Source: Rhinopithecus roxellana (taxonomy: Eukaryota > Chordata > Mammalia > Primates > Cercopithecidae). From it: a stretch of DNA of 64,000 nt. The stretch covers positions 38,117,546 to 38,181,545 of the forward strand of contig NC_044559.1 in the NCBI RefSeq assembly GCF_007565055.1, given 5' to 3'. The notes under the pieces are model-generated. The model was not told the DNA's origin. It did not search any database and saw only the letters and a program-made list of their open reading frames with translations. Shown here piece by piece: positions 43,764-55,053 of the stretch (positions are counted from its first letter, which is position 1; each line of letters opens with the position of its first letter). Both the position numbers and the translations under genes were made by a program.

Positions 43764-43918
43764 GCTGGGCATGGTGGTGTGCTCCTCCAGCTACTCAGGA
43801 GGCTAAAGTGGGAGGATCCTCTGAGCCCAGGAGTTTGAAGCTGCAGCAAGCTGTAATCATGCCACTGCACTCCAGTCTAGGTGATAGAGTGAGATCCTAT
43901 TCCTTTTTTTAAAAAAAG
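43315..43918 (+). mobile_element. AluJ element interrupted by a younger AluS
   Basis: Left arm at 43315-43446, right arm at about 43762-43918 (GCTGGGCATGGTGGTGTGC onward). Outer target duplication AATAACATAGCTTG (43301-43314) and AAGAACATAGCTTG (43919-43932). Confidence 0.9.
43447..43761 (+). mobile_element. AluS inside AluJ
   Basis: Full dimeric Alu, GGCTGGGTGCAGTGGCTCATG to a (AAT)9-10 tail (43732-43761). Inserted at the AluJ inter-arm A linker. Confidence 0.94.
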
Positions 43919-43932
43919 AAGAACATAGCTTG

Positions 43933-45704
43933 TAAGTGGTAGAACCGAGATTCGAACCCAAATAGAATCTCATTCATTTATTTAGTCAATAAATAGTGAT
44001 TAAAAGTGAGGCACCAAGCTAGGTTATGGGTACTATAAAATGAGCCTCAGAGTATAGTGAGGAAATAGAAAAGGGGCTATGGTTTCAGGCTCAAGAGGGG
44101 TTGGGGGCAGCCTGCAAGTCTTCACAGAAGATAAAATATGCAAGGGACATGAATACCAATTGCACTTTCTCATATTAAAGCCACTCCTGGATCCAGACAC
44201 TCTCTGCTGGTGGAGAAAGCATTTTGTCCTGCCTTTCTCCCTCCTACTATGGCCTCCTCAAAGGAGGCCTGACTTGCCACAGCCCAGGCAGGCTTTCCTC
44301 TACCTGGGGTGAAAACTATACACTAAGCAGGAAGCAGACCCTTGGACGGTTGGGTTGCTCTTCTACACTTCAGCTCACATTAGAGCAGTCACTTACTAAT
44401 AGTACCCTATACAGTAGCAATTTACCACATAGTACTAATTTAGTACCTGGTCCTTGAAGAGTTAACACACCTCTCTCCAGAGGCACCTAACTAACTCCTT
44501 GCCAAGACGGTCTTAAAGGAGATCTGGTTCTGCACACTATAATTCTTCCAAGCTGCTCAAGGCTTCTCTGCTCTCATATGGGGCATCAAAAAGAGAGATA
44601 CAGGGTCCCCGGGGTCAAGAGGACTGAGTTCTAGCACAGACTCTGCCCCTGGAGTCACTCTATAACAAATCTCTTCCCATCTCTGTGCCACTGTTTGCCC
44701 AAATTTGAAATGAAGACAGTGAGACTGATTTCTTAGGGTCCTTCTGACAGTCTAGGACGATGCATCTTCACTCTTTGGGGGTCATAAATCCTTTTAAGAA
44801 TTTATGCTAAATGACCATCTCCCCACAAAATGGTGCCTATAATTTCAAAAAATTCATGGAACTTTTAAGGTTCAAACTAAGATTCTCTGTTCAATATGGG
44901 CTCTGAAGTCAGACAGGTCTGAGATGAAGCCCTGGAGATATTTCTCTCTCTCTCTCCTATGGGCAAGTCTTTTACCTTTAAGCCTCACTTAGAAAAATAA
45001 CACCTGCCTTGCAATATTGTTGTGAGAATGAAAAATAATTATATACAAGTGTCTGGCCCATAGAAGGTGCTCGATAAATAGCAGCTAAAGAAAAAAAAAG
45101 GTAATGGCACCTGTCATCAGCGCTCAGAGAATGTTAGTTTTCTTTCTTTCTCACAGTAACCAGCAGTTATCTGTGCACTTCAGGTGTTCCATAAATGTTA
45201 CTGCTTGACTATCAAAGTTATCTTAAAATCCCCTTCTCTGTGAGGCTGCTCTAGTGATGGAGGATCTCTCTTTACATTCAACTGGCCTATTGCAAGTCTC
45301 CAAACAGACACAGAAGTCTCTCCTTCTGTATCTCACAGAAGCACTATCACATTAATAATCCAGAAATCAACACTGAAATTGTGATATACTCCACAACTCA
45401 CAACTTTTAATGATCTTACCATATTTTCAAACATTTCACTAGACATTTCTTCAAGAGAAATAAAAATGGCAGCTCACTATATTGAGCTTTTGCTATATGC
45501 CAAGCACTGATTAAATGAACATATTATTTCATTTAATCCTCTCAATAGCCCTCCAGACAACTTAGTGTACAGTCTAAAAGTCTAGGAGTACATTCTCTAA
45601 AAGTTTGCTTGAGACTGTCTCTGATTCAACTTTTAATAGCTATACAATCTTGGACAAATACAATTCCTCATCTGTAGAGTGGAGATAATTATAGAAATTA
45701 TTTC
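43933..45704. other. Unique DNA with MIR remnants
   Basis: MIR-type pieces near 43935-44045, 44620-44730, 44900-45080 and 45480-45545. Frames of 77 codons at 44079 and 44224 have no domains. No gene recognised. Confidence 0.45.
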
Positions 45705-45733
45705 TCAAGTAACTAGAGAATCAAGAACAAACT

Positions 45734-46027
45734 GGCTGGGCGCAGTGGCTCACGCCTGTAATCCCAGCACTTTGGGAGGCTGAGGCGGGCGGATCACAGG
45801 TCAGGAGATTGAGACCATCCTGGCTAACACAGTGAAACCCCGTCTCTACTAAAAATACAAAAAATTAGCCGGGTGTGGTGGCGGGCGCCTGTAGTCCCAC
45901 CTACTTGGGAGGCTGAGGCAGGAGAATGGCGTGAACCTGGAAGGGGAAGCTTGCAGTGAGCGGAGATTGTGGCATTGCACTCAAGCCTAGGCGACAGAGC
46001 GAAACCCCGTCTCAAAAAAAAAAAAAA
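45734..46027 (+). mobile_element. AluY element in L1
   Basis: Sense AluY with target duplication AGAACAAACT (45724-45733) and AGAATAAACT (46028-46037). It shows ordinary AluY features (GGTGTGGTGGCGGG, GGCGTGAACC), unlike the AluYR copies. Confidence 0.94.
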
Positions 46028-46274
46028 AGAATAAACTAAACCCAAAATTAGTAGAAGGAAAGACATGATAAAGATCAGAGCAGAAATGAATGAAATCAAG
46101 ACTAAAAAATATGGAAGATCAATGAAACGAAAAGTTGGTTTTTTGAAAAGATAAGCAAAAATTGACAAACCTTTAGGTAGAGAAAAAAAAGAGAAAAGAC
46201 CCAAATAAATAAAATCAGAATCAAAATTGGAACCACAACAACTGAAAGCACAGAAACACAATCATTACAAGCTA

Positions 46275-48330
46275 TTATGAATAACTATATGTCAACAAAT
46301 TGGGAAACCTAGAAGAAATGGATAAATTCCTGGACACATACAACCTACTAAGACTGAACCATGAAGAAATAGAAAAACTCAACAAGCCAGTAACAAGTAA
46401 TGAGATGGAGGCCATAATAAAAAGTCTCCCATCAAAGAAAAGCCCTGAACCTGATGACTTCACTGCTGAGTTCTACCAAACATTTAAAGAATACCAGTTC
46501 TACTCAAACTCTTCCCAAAAAAATTAAAGAAGAAGGAATATTTCCAAATTCATTCTATAATGCCAACATTATCTGGATATCAAAACCAGACAAGAACACA
46601 ATGAAAAAAGAAAACTAAAGGCCAATACCACTGATGAACATAGATGCAAAAATCCTCAGAAAAATACTAGCAAACCAAATTCAACAACACATTAAAAAGA
46701 TCATTCACCATGATCAAGTGAGATTCCTCCCTGGAATACAAGGATGGTTCAACATACACAAAGTAATAAATGTGATACATCACATTAACAGAACCAAGAA
46801 CAAAACCATATAATGATTTCCATAGGTGCTGAAAAAGCATTCAATAAAATCAACATCCCTTTATCATAAAAAAATGCTCATTAAATTATATATAGCAGGA
46901 ATAGATCTTAAAATAATAAAGGCCATATATGACAAACCCACAACTAACATACTGAATGAAGAACAACTGAAGGCCTTTCCTCTAAGATGTGGAACAAGAC
47001 AAGGATGCCCACCTTCACCACTTTTATTCAAGATAACACTAGAAGTCCTGGCTAGAGCAAATAGGAAAAAGAAAAAAAGAAGGGGTGTCCAAACTGGAAA
47101 AGAAGAAGTTAAACTATCCTTGTTTGCAGGCAACACTAATCTTATACTTAGAAAAACAAAAGATTCCACCAAAAGAACTGTTAAGACTAATATACAAATT
47201 CAATAAAGTCACAGCAAACAAAATCAACATACAAAAATCAATAGCATTAATATGCACCAACAATGAACAATCTGAAAATCAAGAAAGCAATCCCACTTAT
47301 AATAGCAACAAAGAACATAAAATACCTAGTAATCAATTTAACCAAAGAAGTGAAAGATCTATACAAGGAAACATTGATGAAATAAATTGAAGAGGACACA
47401 AAAAATGAAAAGATACTCCATGCTCATGGGTTTGAAGAATTGATGGTGTTAAAATGACAATACTACCCAAAGCAATCTACAGATTCAATGCAATCCCTAT
47501 CAAAATACCAATGACATTCTTCACAGACACAGAAAACAAAAATCCTAAAACTTAGATGGAACCAAAAAAGATTCCAAATAGCCAAAGCAATCCTTAGCAA
47601 AAAGAACAATGCTGGAGGCATCATACTATGTGACTTCAAAATTTGCCACAAAGCTATAGTAGCCAAGTCAGCATGGTACTGGCATAAAAACAGACACACA
47701 GACCAAGGAAACAGAAAAAATAACCAAAATATAAATGCATGCATTTACAACCAACTCATCTTCGACAAAGGTGCCAAGAACATACACTGAAGAAAGGACA
47801 GTCTCTTTAATAAACAGTGCTGGGAAAATTGAATAACCACATGCAGCCAAATGAAACTAGACCCTATCTCTCACCATACCCAAAAATCAAATCAAAATGG
47901 ATTGAAGGCTTAAGTCTAAGACCTGAAATTATTAAACTACCAAAAGAAAAAGTTGTGGAAATGCTCCAGGGCATTTGTCTAGCAAAGATTTTTGTGGAAG
48001 ACCTCAAAAGCAAAGGCAACCAAAGCAAAAATAGACAATGGAATTATATCAAGCTAAAAAGCTTCTGCACAGCAAAGGAAACAATTAACGAAGTAAAGAG
48101 ACAACCCACAGAATGGGGGGAAATATTTGGAAACTGTCCATATGGCAAGGGATTAAAAACCAGACTATATAAGCAGCTCAAACAACTCAATAGGAAAACA
48201 CACATACACACACACAAATAATCCGATTAAAAATGGGCAAAAGATCTGAATAGACATTTCTCAACAGAAGACATACAAATGGCAAACAGGTATAGGAAGA
48301 AATGCTCAACATCCCTAATCATCAGAGAAA
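46275..48330 (+). pseudogene. L1 ORF2 reverse-transcriptase remnant
   Basis: Encodes the L1 reverse transcriptase in broken frames. Visible blocks: PSKKSPEPDDFTAEFYQTFK, LKAFPLRCGTRQGCPPSPLLF and SLFAGNTNLIL. The last is the catalytic FADD motif (47123-47134), where both aspartates are replaced (FAGN), so no activity is possible. Further frames show KLYIAGIDLKIIKAIYDKP and the C-terminal region (LPKEKVVEMLQGICLAK, TKQLNRKTH-like end). Several frameshifts and stops. Confidence 0.92.
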
Positions 48331-48692
48331 TGCAAATCAACCACAATGAGATAAAATCCATCTCAAAAAAAAAAAAAAAAAAAAAAAAACAGGCAGTACT
48401 CGATGCTGGTGAGGATTTGGAGAAGGGGAACCCTCATACACAGGGGTGGGAAATGTAAATTAGTATAGTCACTATGAAAAATAGTATGGAGGTTCTTCAA
48501 AAAACTAAAAATAGAACTACCATATGATCCAGCAATTCCACCTCTGGTTATATATCCAAAAGAAAGGAAATCAATACATTGAAGGAATATCTGCACTCCT
48601 GTGTTTTATTGCAGCACTATTCAAAACAGCCAGAACATGGAATCAACTTAAGTACTTACCAACGAATGAACGGATAAAGAAAATGTGGTATA

Positions 48693-48949
48693 CTTATAAG
48701 TGGGAGCTGAACGATGAGAACACATGGACACATGAGGGGGAACAACACACACTGGGGCCTGTTGGAGGATAGCGGCTGGGAGGAGGGAGAACATCAGGAA
48801 GAATAGCTAATAGATGCTGTGCTTTATACCTGGGTGGTGGGATGATCAGTGCAGCAAACCACCATGACATGCATTTACCTATGTAACAAACCCACACATC
48901 CTGCACATGTACCTCTGAACTTTTAAAATAAAAGTTGGAAATTAAAAAT
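48693..48949 (+). mobile_element. L1PA 3' end nested in older L1
   Basis: L1 3' end from CTTATAAGTGGGAGCTGAACG to TTTTAAAATAAAAGTTGG plus A-rich tail, inserted in the host L1. Target duplication AAAATGTGGTATA (48680-48692) and AAAATGTGATATA (48950-48962). Confidence 0.93.
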
Positions 48950-49235
48950 AAAATGTGATATATATACACAATGAAATATTATGTAGCCATAAAAAGGAAT
49001 TAAATCCTGTCATTTGCAGCAACATGGGTGGAACTGATGGTCATTACGTTAAATGAAACAAGCTAAACACAGAAAGACAAATATCACATGTTCTCATTCA
49101 TATGTGGAATCCAAGAAAGTGAATCTCATGACGATAGTGAGTAGACTGGTGGTTACCAGAGGTTAAGAAGGACAGGGGGAGGGAAGGATAAAAAGAAGTT
49201 GATTAATGAGTACAAACATATGGTTTGACAATTAA

Positions 49236-50650
49236 CAAAGTGAGAGACAACCCACAGAATGGGAGAAAATATTTGCAAACTGCCCATCTGACAAGAGATT
49301 AATAACCAAAATATATAAGAATCTCAAACAATTCTATAGAAAAAAATGAATAATCTGATTTTAAAATGGGCAAAGGATTTCAATAGACGTTTCTCAGAAG
49401 AAGATATACAAATGACAAACAGGCATATGCAAAGGTGCTCAACATCACTGATCATCAGAGAAAGGCAAATCAAAACTACAGTAAGATATCTCACCCCAGT
49501 TAAAATGGCTTATAATCAGAAGATAAGCAATACCAAATACTGGCAAGGATGTGGAGAAAAGGGAACCCTCATACACTGTTGGTAAGAATGTAAATTAGTA
49601 CAACCATTATGGAGAACAATAGAGCTACCATATGATACAGCAAGCCCACTGCTGGAAATACACCCAAAAGAAAGGAAATCAGTACATCAGAAGTATATCA
49701 AAGGGATATCTGCACTCCCATGTTTATTGCAGCACTGTTCACAATAGCCAAGATTCAGAAGCAAACTAAGCATCCATCGACAGATTAATGAATTTTAAAA
49801 ATGTACCTATACACAATGGGGTACTATTCAGCTGGAAACAGAGAATGAGATCCTGTCATTTCCAACAACATGGATGGAACTGGAGGTCATTATGTTAGGT
49901 GAAATAAGGCAGGCACAGAAAGACAAACTTAGCATGTTCTCACTTATTTGTGAGATCTAAAAATCAAAACAATTGAACTCATGGAGATAGAGAGTAGAAT
50001 GATTACTAGAGGCTGAGAAGGGTAGTCGGGATCAGTGGGGGAGGTAAGGATGGTTAATGGGTACAAAAAAAAATAGAATGAATAAGACCTAGTATTTGAT
50101 AACACAACAGGGTGACTATAATCAATAATAAATTGTACATTTAAAAATAACTGAAAAGAGTATAATTAGATTATTTGTAACACAAAGGTTAAATGCTTGT
50201 GGAATAGATACCCCATTTTCCATGATGTGATTTTATTTTATTTTATTTTATTTTTGAGACTGAGTCTCGCTCTGTCACCTAGGCTGGAGTGCAGTGGCAC
50301 GATCTCGGCTCACTGCAACCTCCGCCTCCTGGGTTCAAGCGATTCTCCCGCCTCAGCCTCCCAAGTAGCTGGGACTACCACCCACCACCTGCCACCACGC
50401 CCGGCTAATTTTTTTGTATTTTTAGTAAAGACAGGGTTTTGCCATATTGGCCAGGCCAGTCTCGAACTCCTGACCTTGTGATCCACCCGCCTCAGCCTCC
50501 CAAAGTGCTGGGATTACAGGCGTGAGCCACAGCGCCTGGCCCCACGAGGTGATTTTTACATATTGCATGCCTGTATCAAAACATCTCATGTATCCCATAA
50601 ATATATACACTTACTATGTACCCACAAAAATTAAAAGTAAAAAAGTAAAA
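49236..50650 (+). mobile_element. Second L1 3' portion, sense
   Basis: Restarts in the ORF2 C-terminal region (GAGAGACAACCCACAGAATGGG, which also occurs near 48097 in the preceding L1) and runs to the 3' end. An AluS is inserted at 50236-50541; the 3' UTR end (CATGTATCCCATAAATATATAC) follows it. Confidence 0.92.
50236..50541 (-). mobile_element. AluS element, antisense, in L1
   Basis: Antisense Alu with (TTTTA)n at its 3' end. CATGATGTGATTTTA before and CACGAGGTGATTTTT after it are target-duplication-like. Confidence 0.94.
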
Positions 50651-50654
50651 ACAA

Positions 50655-51190
50655 ACAAATCTGTGGTTTGATAGAAGAAACAGAACCTAGTGTTAGATCA
50701 GCAGGGTGACTATAATTTACAATAATCTATGGTATATTTCAAAATAGCTAGAAGAAAAGACAAATATTTCAGGTGATGGATATCCCAAGTACACTGATTT
50801 GGTTTTTTTTGTTTGTTTTTTTGAGACAGAGTCTTGCTCTGTTGCCCAGGCTGAAGTACAGTGGCACGATCTCAGCTCACTGAAACCTCCACCTCCCAGG
50901 TTCAAGCAATTCTCCTGCCTCAGCCTCCCGAATAGCTGGAATTACAGAAGTGTGCCAACACACCTAGCTAATTTGTGTATTTTTAGTAGAGACAGGGTTT
51001 CCCCATGTTGGCTAGGCTGGTCTCAACCTCCTGACCTCAGGTGATCTGCCCGCCTCAGCCTCCCAAAGTGCTGAGATTACAGGCATGAGCGACCATGCCC
51101 ATTTACAAATTATATAAATGTATTAAATTATCACATGTACCCCAAAACTATGTATCTATTATACATCGATAAAAAATTGTTTAAAAAAGA
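50655..51190 (+). mobile_element. Third L1 3' UTR, sense, split by Alu
   Basis: GTGGTTTGATAGAAGAAACAG, GGTGACTATAATTTACAATAATC and, after the Alu, CACATGTACCCCAAAACTATG and AAAAATTG tail. L1MA-type 3' UTR. Confidence 0.85.
50803..51099 (-). mobile_element. AluS element, antisense, in L1 3' UTR
   Basis: Antisense dimeric Alu between the two L1 3' UTR pieces. Confidence 0.94.
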
Positions 51191-51283
51191 TATTATGAAG
51201 ATCAAAGGAGATGATATGTAAAGTCTCCTATAATCTGTATTTTTATGTAGATCTTATAGATTATGTATATAATTCTAAATTTT

Positions 51284-51573
51284 GGGCTGGGCGCAGTCAC
51301 TTACGCCTGTAATCCCAGCACTTTGGGAAGCTGAGGTGGGAGGATTACCTGAGGTCAGGAGTTCGAGACCAGCCTGGCCAACATGGTGAAACCCTGTCTC
51401 TACTAAAAATACAAAAAAAATTAGCCGGGTGTGGTGGCACATGCCTGTAATCCCAGCTACTCGGGAGGCTGAGGCAAGAGGATTGCTTGAGCCTGGGAGA
51501 CAGAGGTTGCAGTGAGCCCAGATTGTGCCACTGCACTCCAGCCTGGCTGAGAGTGAGACTCTGTCTCAAAAAA
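51284..51573 (+). mobile_element. AluS element
   Basis: Sense Alu with perfect 13-bp target duplication AATTCTAAATTTT (51271-51283 and 51574-51586). First arm carries an unusual GCAGTCACTTACGCC start. Confidence 0.95.
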
Positions 51574-51599
51574 AATTCTAAATTTTATACATGTTTTAT

Positions 51600-52160
51600 A
51601 TACAGTCATACCTCAGTATGAGTGGGGGATGGTTTCCAGGAACACTCCCATCAGAGGATGTCCAAGTCCTTAATGTAAAATGGCATGGTATTTGCATATA
51701 ACTTACACACACCCTCCTGTATACTTTAAATCATCTCTAGATTACCCATAATAACCTAATACAATGCAAATGCTATGTAAATAATTGTTGTACTGTATTT
51801 GTATTTACATTATTTTTTATTTTCATATTACTATTTATCATTTGTTTGAGACATGGTCTCACTCTGTCACCCAGGCTGGAGTGCAGTAGCATGAACACTG
51901 CTCATGCATCCTCAACCTATTGGGCTCAAGTGATCCTCCCAATTCAACCTCCCGTGTAGCTGGAACCACAGGCACATGCCACCATACCCAGTTAATGTTT
52001 TTATTTTTTGTAGAGACAGAGTCTCATTTTGTTGCCCAGGCTGGTCTCGAACTCTGGGCTCAACTGATCCTCTCACCTCCACCTCCCAAAGTGCTGGGAT
52101 TACTTGTATGAGCCACTGCACCTAGCCCTATTGTCTTTTAAAATATTTTCGATCCATGAT
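51600..52160 (+). mobile_element. Tigger/MER2-type DNA transposon fossil split by Alu
   Basis: ACAGTCATACCTCAGTATGAGTGGGGGATGG, TATTTGCATATAACTTACACAC and TTTAAATCATCTCTAGATTACCC are a pogo-type element pattern; it resumes after the Alu with TATTGTCTTTTAAAATATTTTCGATCC. Only one end is visible. Confidence 0.75.
51846..52128 (-). mobile_element. AluJ element, antisense
   Basis: Diverged antisense dimeric Alu inside the DNA transposon. Confidence 0.9.
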
Positions 52161-52162
52161 TA

Positions 52163-52265
52163 ATTGTAATAGGTATATGAAAAAGTGCTCAACGTCAGTA
52201 ATCCTCAGGGAAATGCAAAGCAAAACCACAATGAGGTATCACCTCACATCTCTTAGGACAATGCT
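52163..52265 (+). mobile_element. Short internal L1 ORF2 fragment
   Basis: GTATATGAAAAAGTGCTCAACGTCAGTAATCCTCAGGGAAATGCAAAGC is L1 ORF2 C-terminal sequence; about 100 bp only, no 3' end. Confidence 0.8.
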
Positions 52266-52645
52266 TTTTAAGGGTATATTTTCATGACACGACTTATGAA
52301 ATCCTAGGGACCCAAATAAACTGTCCTAATGAACTAACTTAGTGATTCCAGTCAATCAGTCCAACAAATGTTAAAGTGCCTACTATGTAGCAATCTAGGA
52401 ACAGCAATCTCAACAGTAAAAACGAATTCAAGAGAACAGTGCGAACTCTCAACCTCTTCATATATTATTAAACGTAACAAAAATAATTAAAGTACTTTAT
52501 TACATTTTTATGCAAGGCAGTTTAGCCAATGCTTCTACCCTCTTAGGGAAGTTCTGGGAAAGGTGACTGTGCCTCTGACTCTCACAATTCAAGAGAAAAG
52601 TAAGAAGATAATCTGATTGGTGAGCGCTACCATTCACTGAACCAC
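52266..52645. other. Unique DNA
   Basis: Includes an L2/MIR-like sliver near 52350. Nothing else recognised. Confidence 0.4.
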
Positions 52646-52649
52646 TACG

Positions 52650-52930
52650 TGGGTTTTGTTTTGTGTTTTGTTTTGTTTTGGAGATGGAATTTCGCTCTTG
52701 TTGCCCAGGCTGGGGTGCAACAGCGTGATCTTGGCTCACCACAACCTCCGCCTCCCAGGTTCAAGCGATTATCCTGCCTCAGCCTCCCAAGTAGTTGGGA
52801 TTACAGGCATGCACCACCACACCCGGCTAATTCTGTAATTTTAGTAGAGACAGGGTTTCTCCATGTTGGTCAGGCTGGTCTCAAACTCCTGACCTCACAT
52901 GATCTGCCCGCCTCGGCCTCCCAATGTGTG
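52650..52930 (-). mobile_element. 5'-truncated AluS, antisense
   Basis: Antisense Alu ending at GGCCTCCCAATGTGTGGG, without the first ~25 bases; (TTTTG)n tail. Confidence 0.92.
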
Positions 52931-53244
52931 GGTTCTTCTTAAAAAGGTAGGGGTTCTATCCCTCTTCGTTTTCCCTTTCTCTACCTGTGAGTAGATAGGT
53001 AAATTCAATTGCAGAAGAGAAGAGACAACTTTGAGAATCATTTGATGCCACTTAAATTTGGAACCCTATGTGGCACCTAGTTTGCAGTCGATTTGAGCCA
53101 GAAGGAAAAGGTAGTGAGTAATTAGCACCCCTTAACTTCCAATAATGACATGTGACCCCTGACCCTGGGTCACCCCACATCTACCTACATTCCAAATTAT
53201 CTCTACCTAATTTTGCATGTCTGATTGTTGTTCCTAATGTACTT
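52931..53244. other. Unique DNA
   Basis: No recognised feature. Confidence 0.4.
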
Positions 53245-53257
53245 AAAAGAATTGCTA

Positions 53258-53554
53258 GGCCGGGCGCGGTGGCTCAAGCCTGTAATCCCAGCACTTTGGG
53301 AGGCCGAGACGGGCGGATCACGAGGTCAGGAGATCGAGACCATCCTGGCTAACACGGTGAAACCCCGTCTCTACTAAAAATACAAAAAAACTAGCCGGGC
53401 GAAGTGGCGGGCGCCTGTAGTCCCAGCTACTCGGGAGGCTGAGGCAAGAGAATGGCGTAAACCCGGGAGGCGGAGCTTGCAGTGAGCTGAGATCCGGCCA
53501 CTGCACTCCAGCCTGGGCGACAGAGCGAGACTCTGCCTCAAAAAAAAAAAAAAA
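53258..53554 (+). mobile_element. AluYR-type element, array unit 1
   Basis: Near-consensus cercopithecid AluY (CTCAAGCC, GGGCGAAGTGG, GGCGTAAACC, GATCCGGCCAC). Flanked by AAAAGAATTGCT at 53245-53256 and 53555-53566. Confidence 0.96.
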
Positions 53555-53566
53555 AAAAGAATTGCT

Positions 53567-53884
53567 GGCCAGGCACGGTGGCTCAGGCCTGTAATCCCTG
53601 CACTTTGGGGGGCCAAGGTGGGTGGATTGCTTTAGGCCAGGAATTCAAGACCAGCCTGGTCAACATGGTGAAACCCCATCTCTACTAAAAATACAAAAAA
53701 AAATCAGCTGGGCGCAGTGGTGCACATCTGTGATCCCAGCTACTCGAGAGGCTGAGACACGAAAATTGCTTGAACCCAAGAGGCGAAGGTTGCAGTGAGT
53801 CGGGATCATGTCCCTGCAGCTGTACTCTAGCCTGGGTGACAGAGTAAGACTCCATCTCACAAAAAAAAAAAAAAAAAAAAAAAA
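53567..53884 (+). mobile_element. AluS element, array unit 2
   Basis: Older, more diverged AluS. Between AAAAGAATTGCT copies at 53555-53566 and 53885-53896. Confidence 0.95.
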
Positions 53885-53897
53885 AAAAGAATTGCTG

Positions 53898-54183
53898 GGC
53901 CGGGCGCGATGGCTCAAGCCTATAATCCTAGCACTTTGGGAGGCCGAGACGGGCGGATCATGAGGTCAGGAGATCGAGACCATCCTGGCTAACCCAGTGA
54001 AACCCCGTCTGTACTAAAAAAATACAAAAAACTAGCCGGGCGAGGTGGCGGGCGCCTGTAGTCCCTGCTACTTGGGAGGCTGAGGCAGGAGAATGGCGTA
54101 AACCCAGGAGGGGGAGCTTGCATTGAGCTGAGATCCAGCCACTGCACTCCAGCAACAGAGTGAGACTCCGTCTCCAAAAAAAA
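53898..54183 (+). mobile_element. AluYR-type element, array unit 3
   Basis: Second young cercopithecid Alu of the array (CTCAAGCC, GGGCGAGGTGG, GGCGTAAACC, GATCCAGCCAC); a ~9-bp loss in the right arm (CTCCAGCAACAGAG). Between AAAAGAATTGCT copies at 53885-53896 and 54184-54195. Confidence 0.96.
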
Positions 54184-54195
54184 AAAAGAATTGCT

Positions 54196-54504
54196 GGCCA
54201 GGCACGGTGACTCACACCTGTAATCCCAACACTTTGGGAGGCCAAGGTGGGAGGATTGCTTGAGTCCAGGAGTTCAAGACCAGCCTGGGCAACACAGTGA
54301 GGCACTGTCTCTACAAAAAAATAAAAAAATAGGTGGGCATGGTGGTGCTTGTCTGTAGTTCCAGCTACTTAGGAGGCTGAGGTGGGAGGGTCCCTTGAGC
54401 CTGGGAGGTTGAAGCTGGAGTGAGCCATGATCTGCACCACTGCACTCCAGCCTGGGTGACAGAGCAAGATTATGTCTCAAAAAAAAAAAAAAAAAAAAAA
54501 AAAA
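54196..54504 (+). mobile_element. AluJ element, array unit 4
   Basis: Most diverged unit (AGTGAGGCACTGTCTCTAC, GATCTGCACCAC). No AAAAGAATTGCT after its A tail; it ends directly on GCCAAAC. Confidence 0.94.
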
Positions 54505-54787
54505 GCCAAACTTTAGATGTGTCACTGATGGTCCTGTCTCTAACTTGGGGGTTAATGAGCCTCAGGCAATGAAAAAAATGGACCCTGAATTCAGAGAAAA
54601 AGCTTGAGGGTAGAGCACATTTGATAATGAAGCAAAACTCGAGTTAAGTCTCATATTCAGAGTGGTATTCCAGGACTCAGAAAAATAAAGTTCAAAGTAT
54701 AATCCCTTCACTGACACATTGATTCTCCTGGTCTCAGGCTCTACATCTTTAAAACAGGCTGCACTTTGCTTTTCTCATTGAATTTCT
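54505..54787. other. Unique DNA
   Basis: Nothing recognised. Confidence 0.4.
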
Positions 54788-55053
54788 CTGTAATCTCAGC
54801 ACTTTGGGAGGCCAAGGTGGGTGGATCACTTGAGGTCAGGAGTTCAAGACCAGCCTGGCCAACATGGCGAAACCCTGACTCTACTAAAAATACAAGAATT
54901 AGCCAGGCGTGGTGGTGGGCACCTGTAATCCCAGCTAGTCAGGAGGCTGAAGCAGGGAGAATTGCTGGAACCTGGGAGGCAGAGGTTGCAGTGCGTTGAG
55001 ATCACGCCACTGCACTCCAGCCTGGGTGACGGAGAGAGACTCTGTCTCAAAAA
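54788..55053 (+). mobile_element. 5'-truncated AluS
   Basis: Starts at the CTGTAATCTCAGCACTTTGG part of the left arm, about 25 bases short of the Alu 5' end. Last Alu in the window. Confidence 0.92.

Larger units (their letters stand above)
45705..49235 (+). mobile_element. L1 (L1PB/L1MA-type), 5'-truncated, ORF2 to 3' UTR
   Basis: Sense L1 entering ORF2 at CTCAAGTAACTAGAGAATCAAG, interrupted by an AluY at 45734-46028, and running through RT blocks and the ORF2 C-terminus. A 27-A run at about 48364-48390 replaces expected internal sequence. A second L1 3' end (48693-48949) is nested in it. Confidence 0.92.

Noticed and set aside
46826..47390. Two overlapping plus-strand ORFs as host reverse transcriptase
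   Set aside because: Clear L1 ORF2 with frameshifts and a dead catalytic site.
53258..54504. Simple tandem duplication of a two-Alu unit
   Set aside because: Units 2 (AluS) and 4 (AluJ) differ at many diagnostic positions, so the array is not two copies of one pair.
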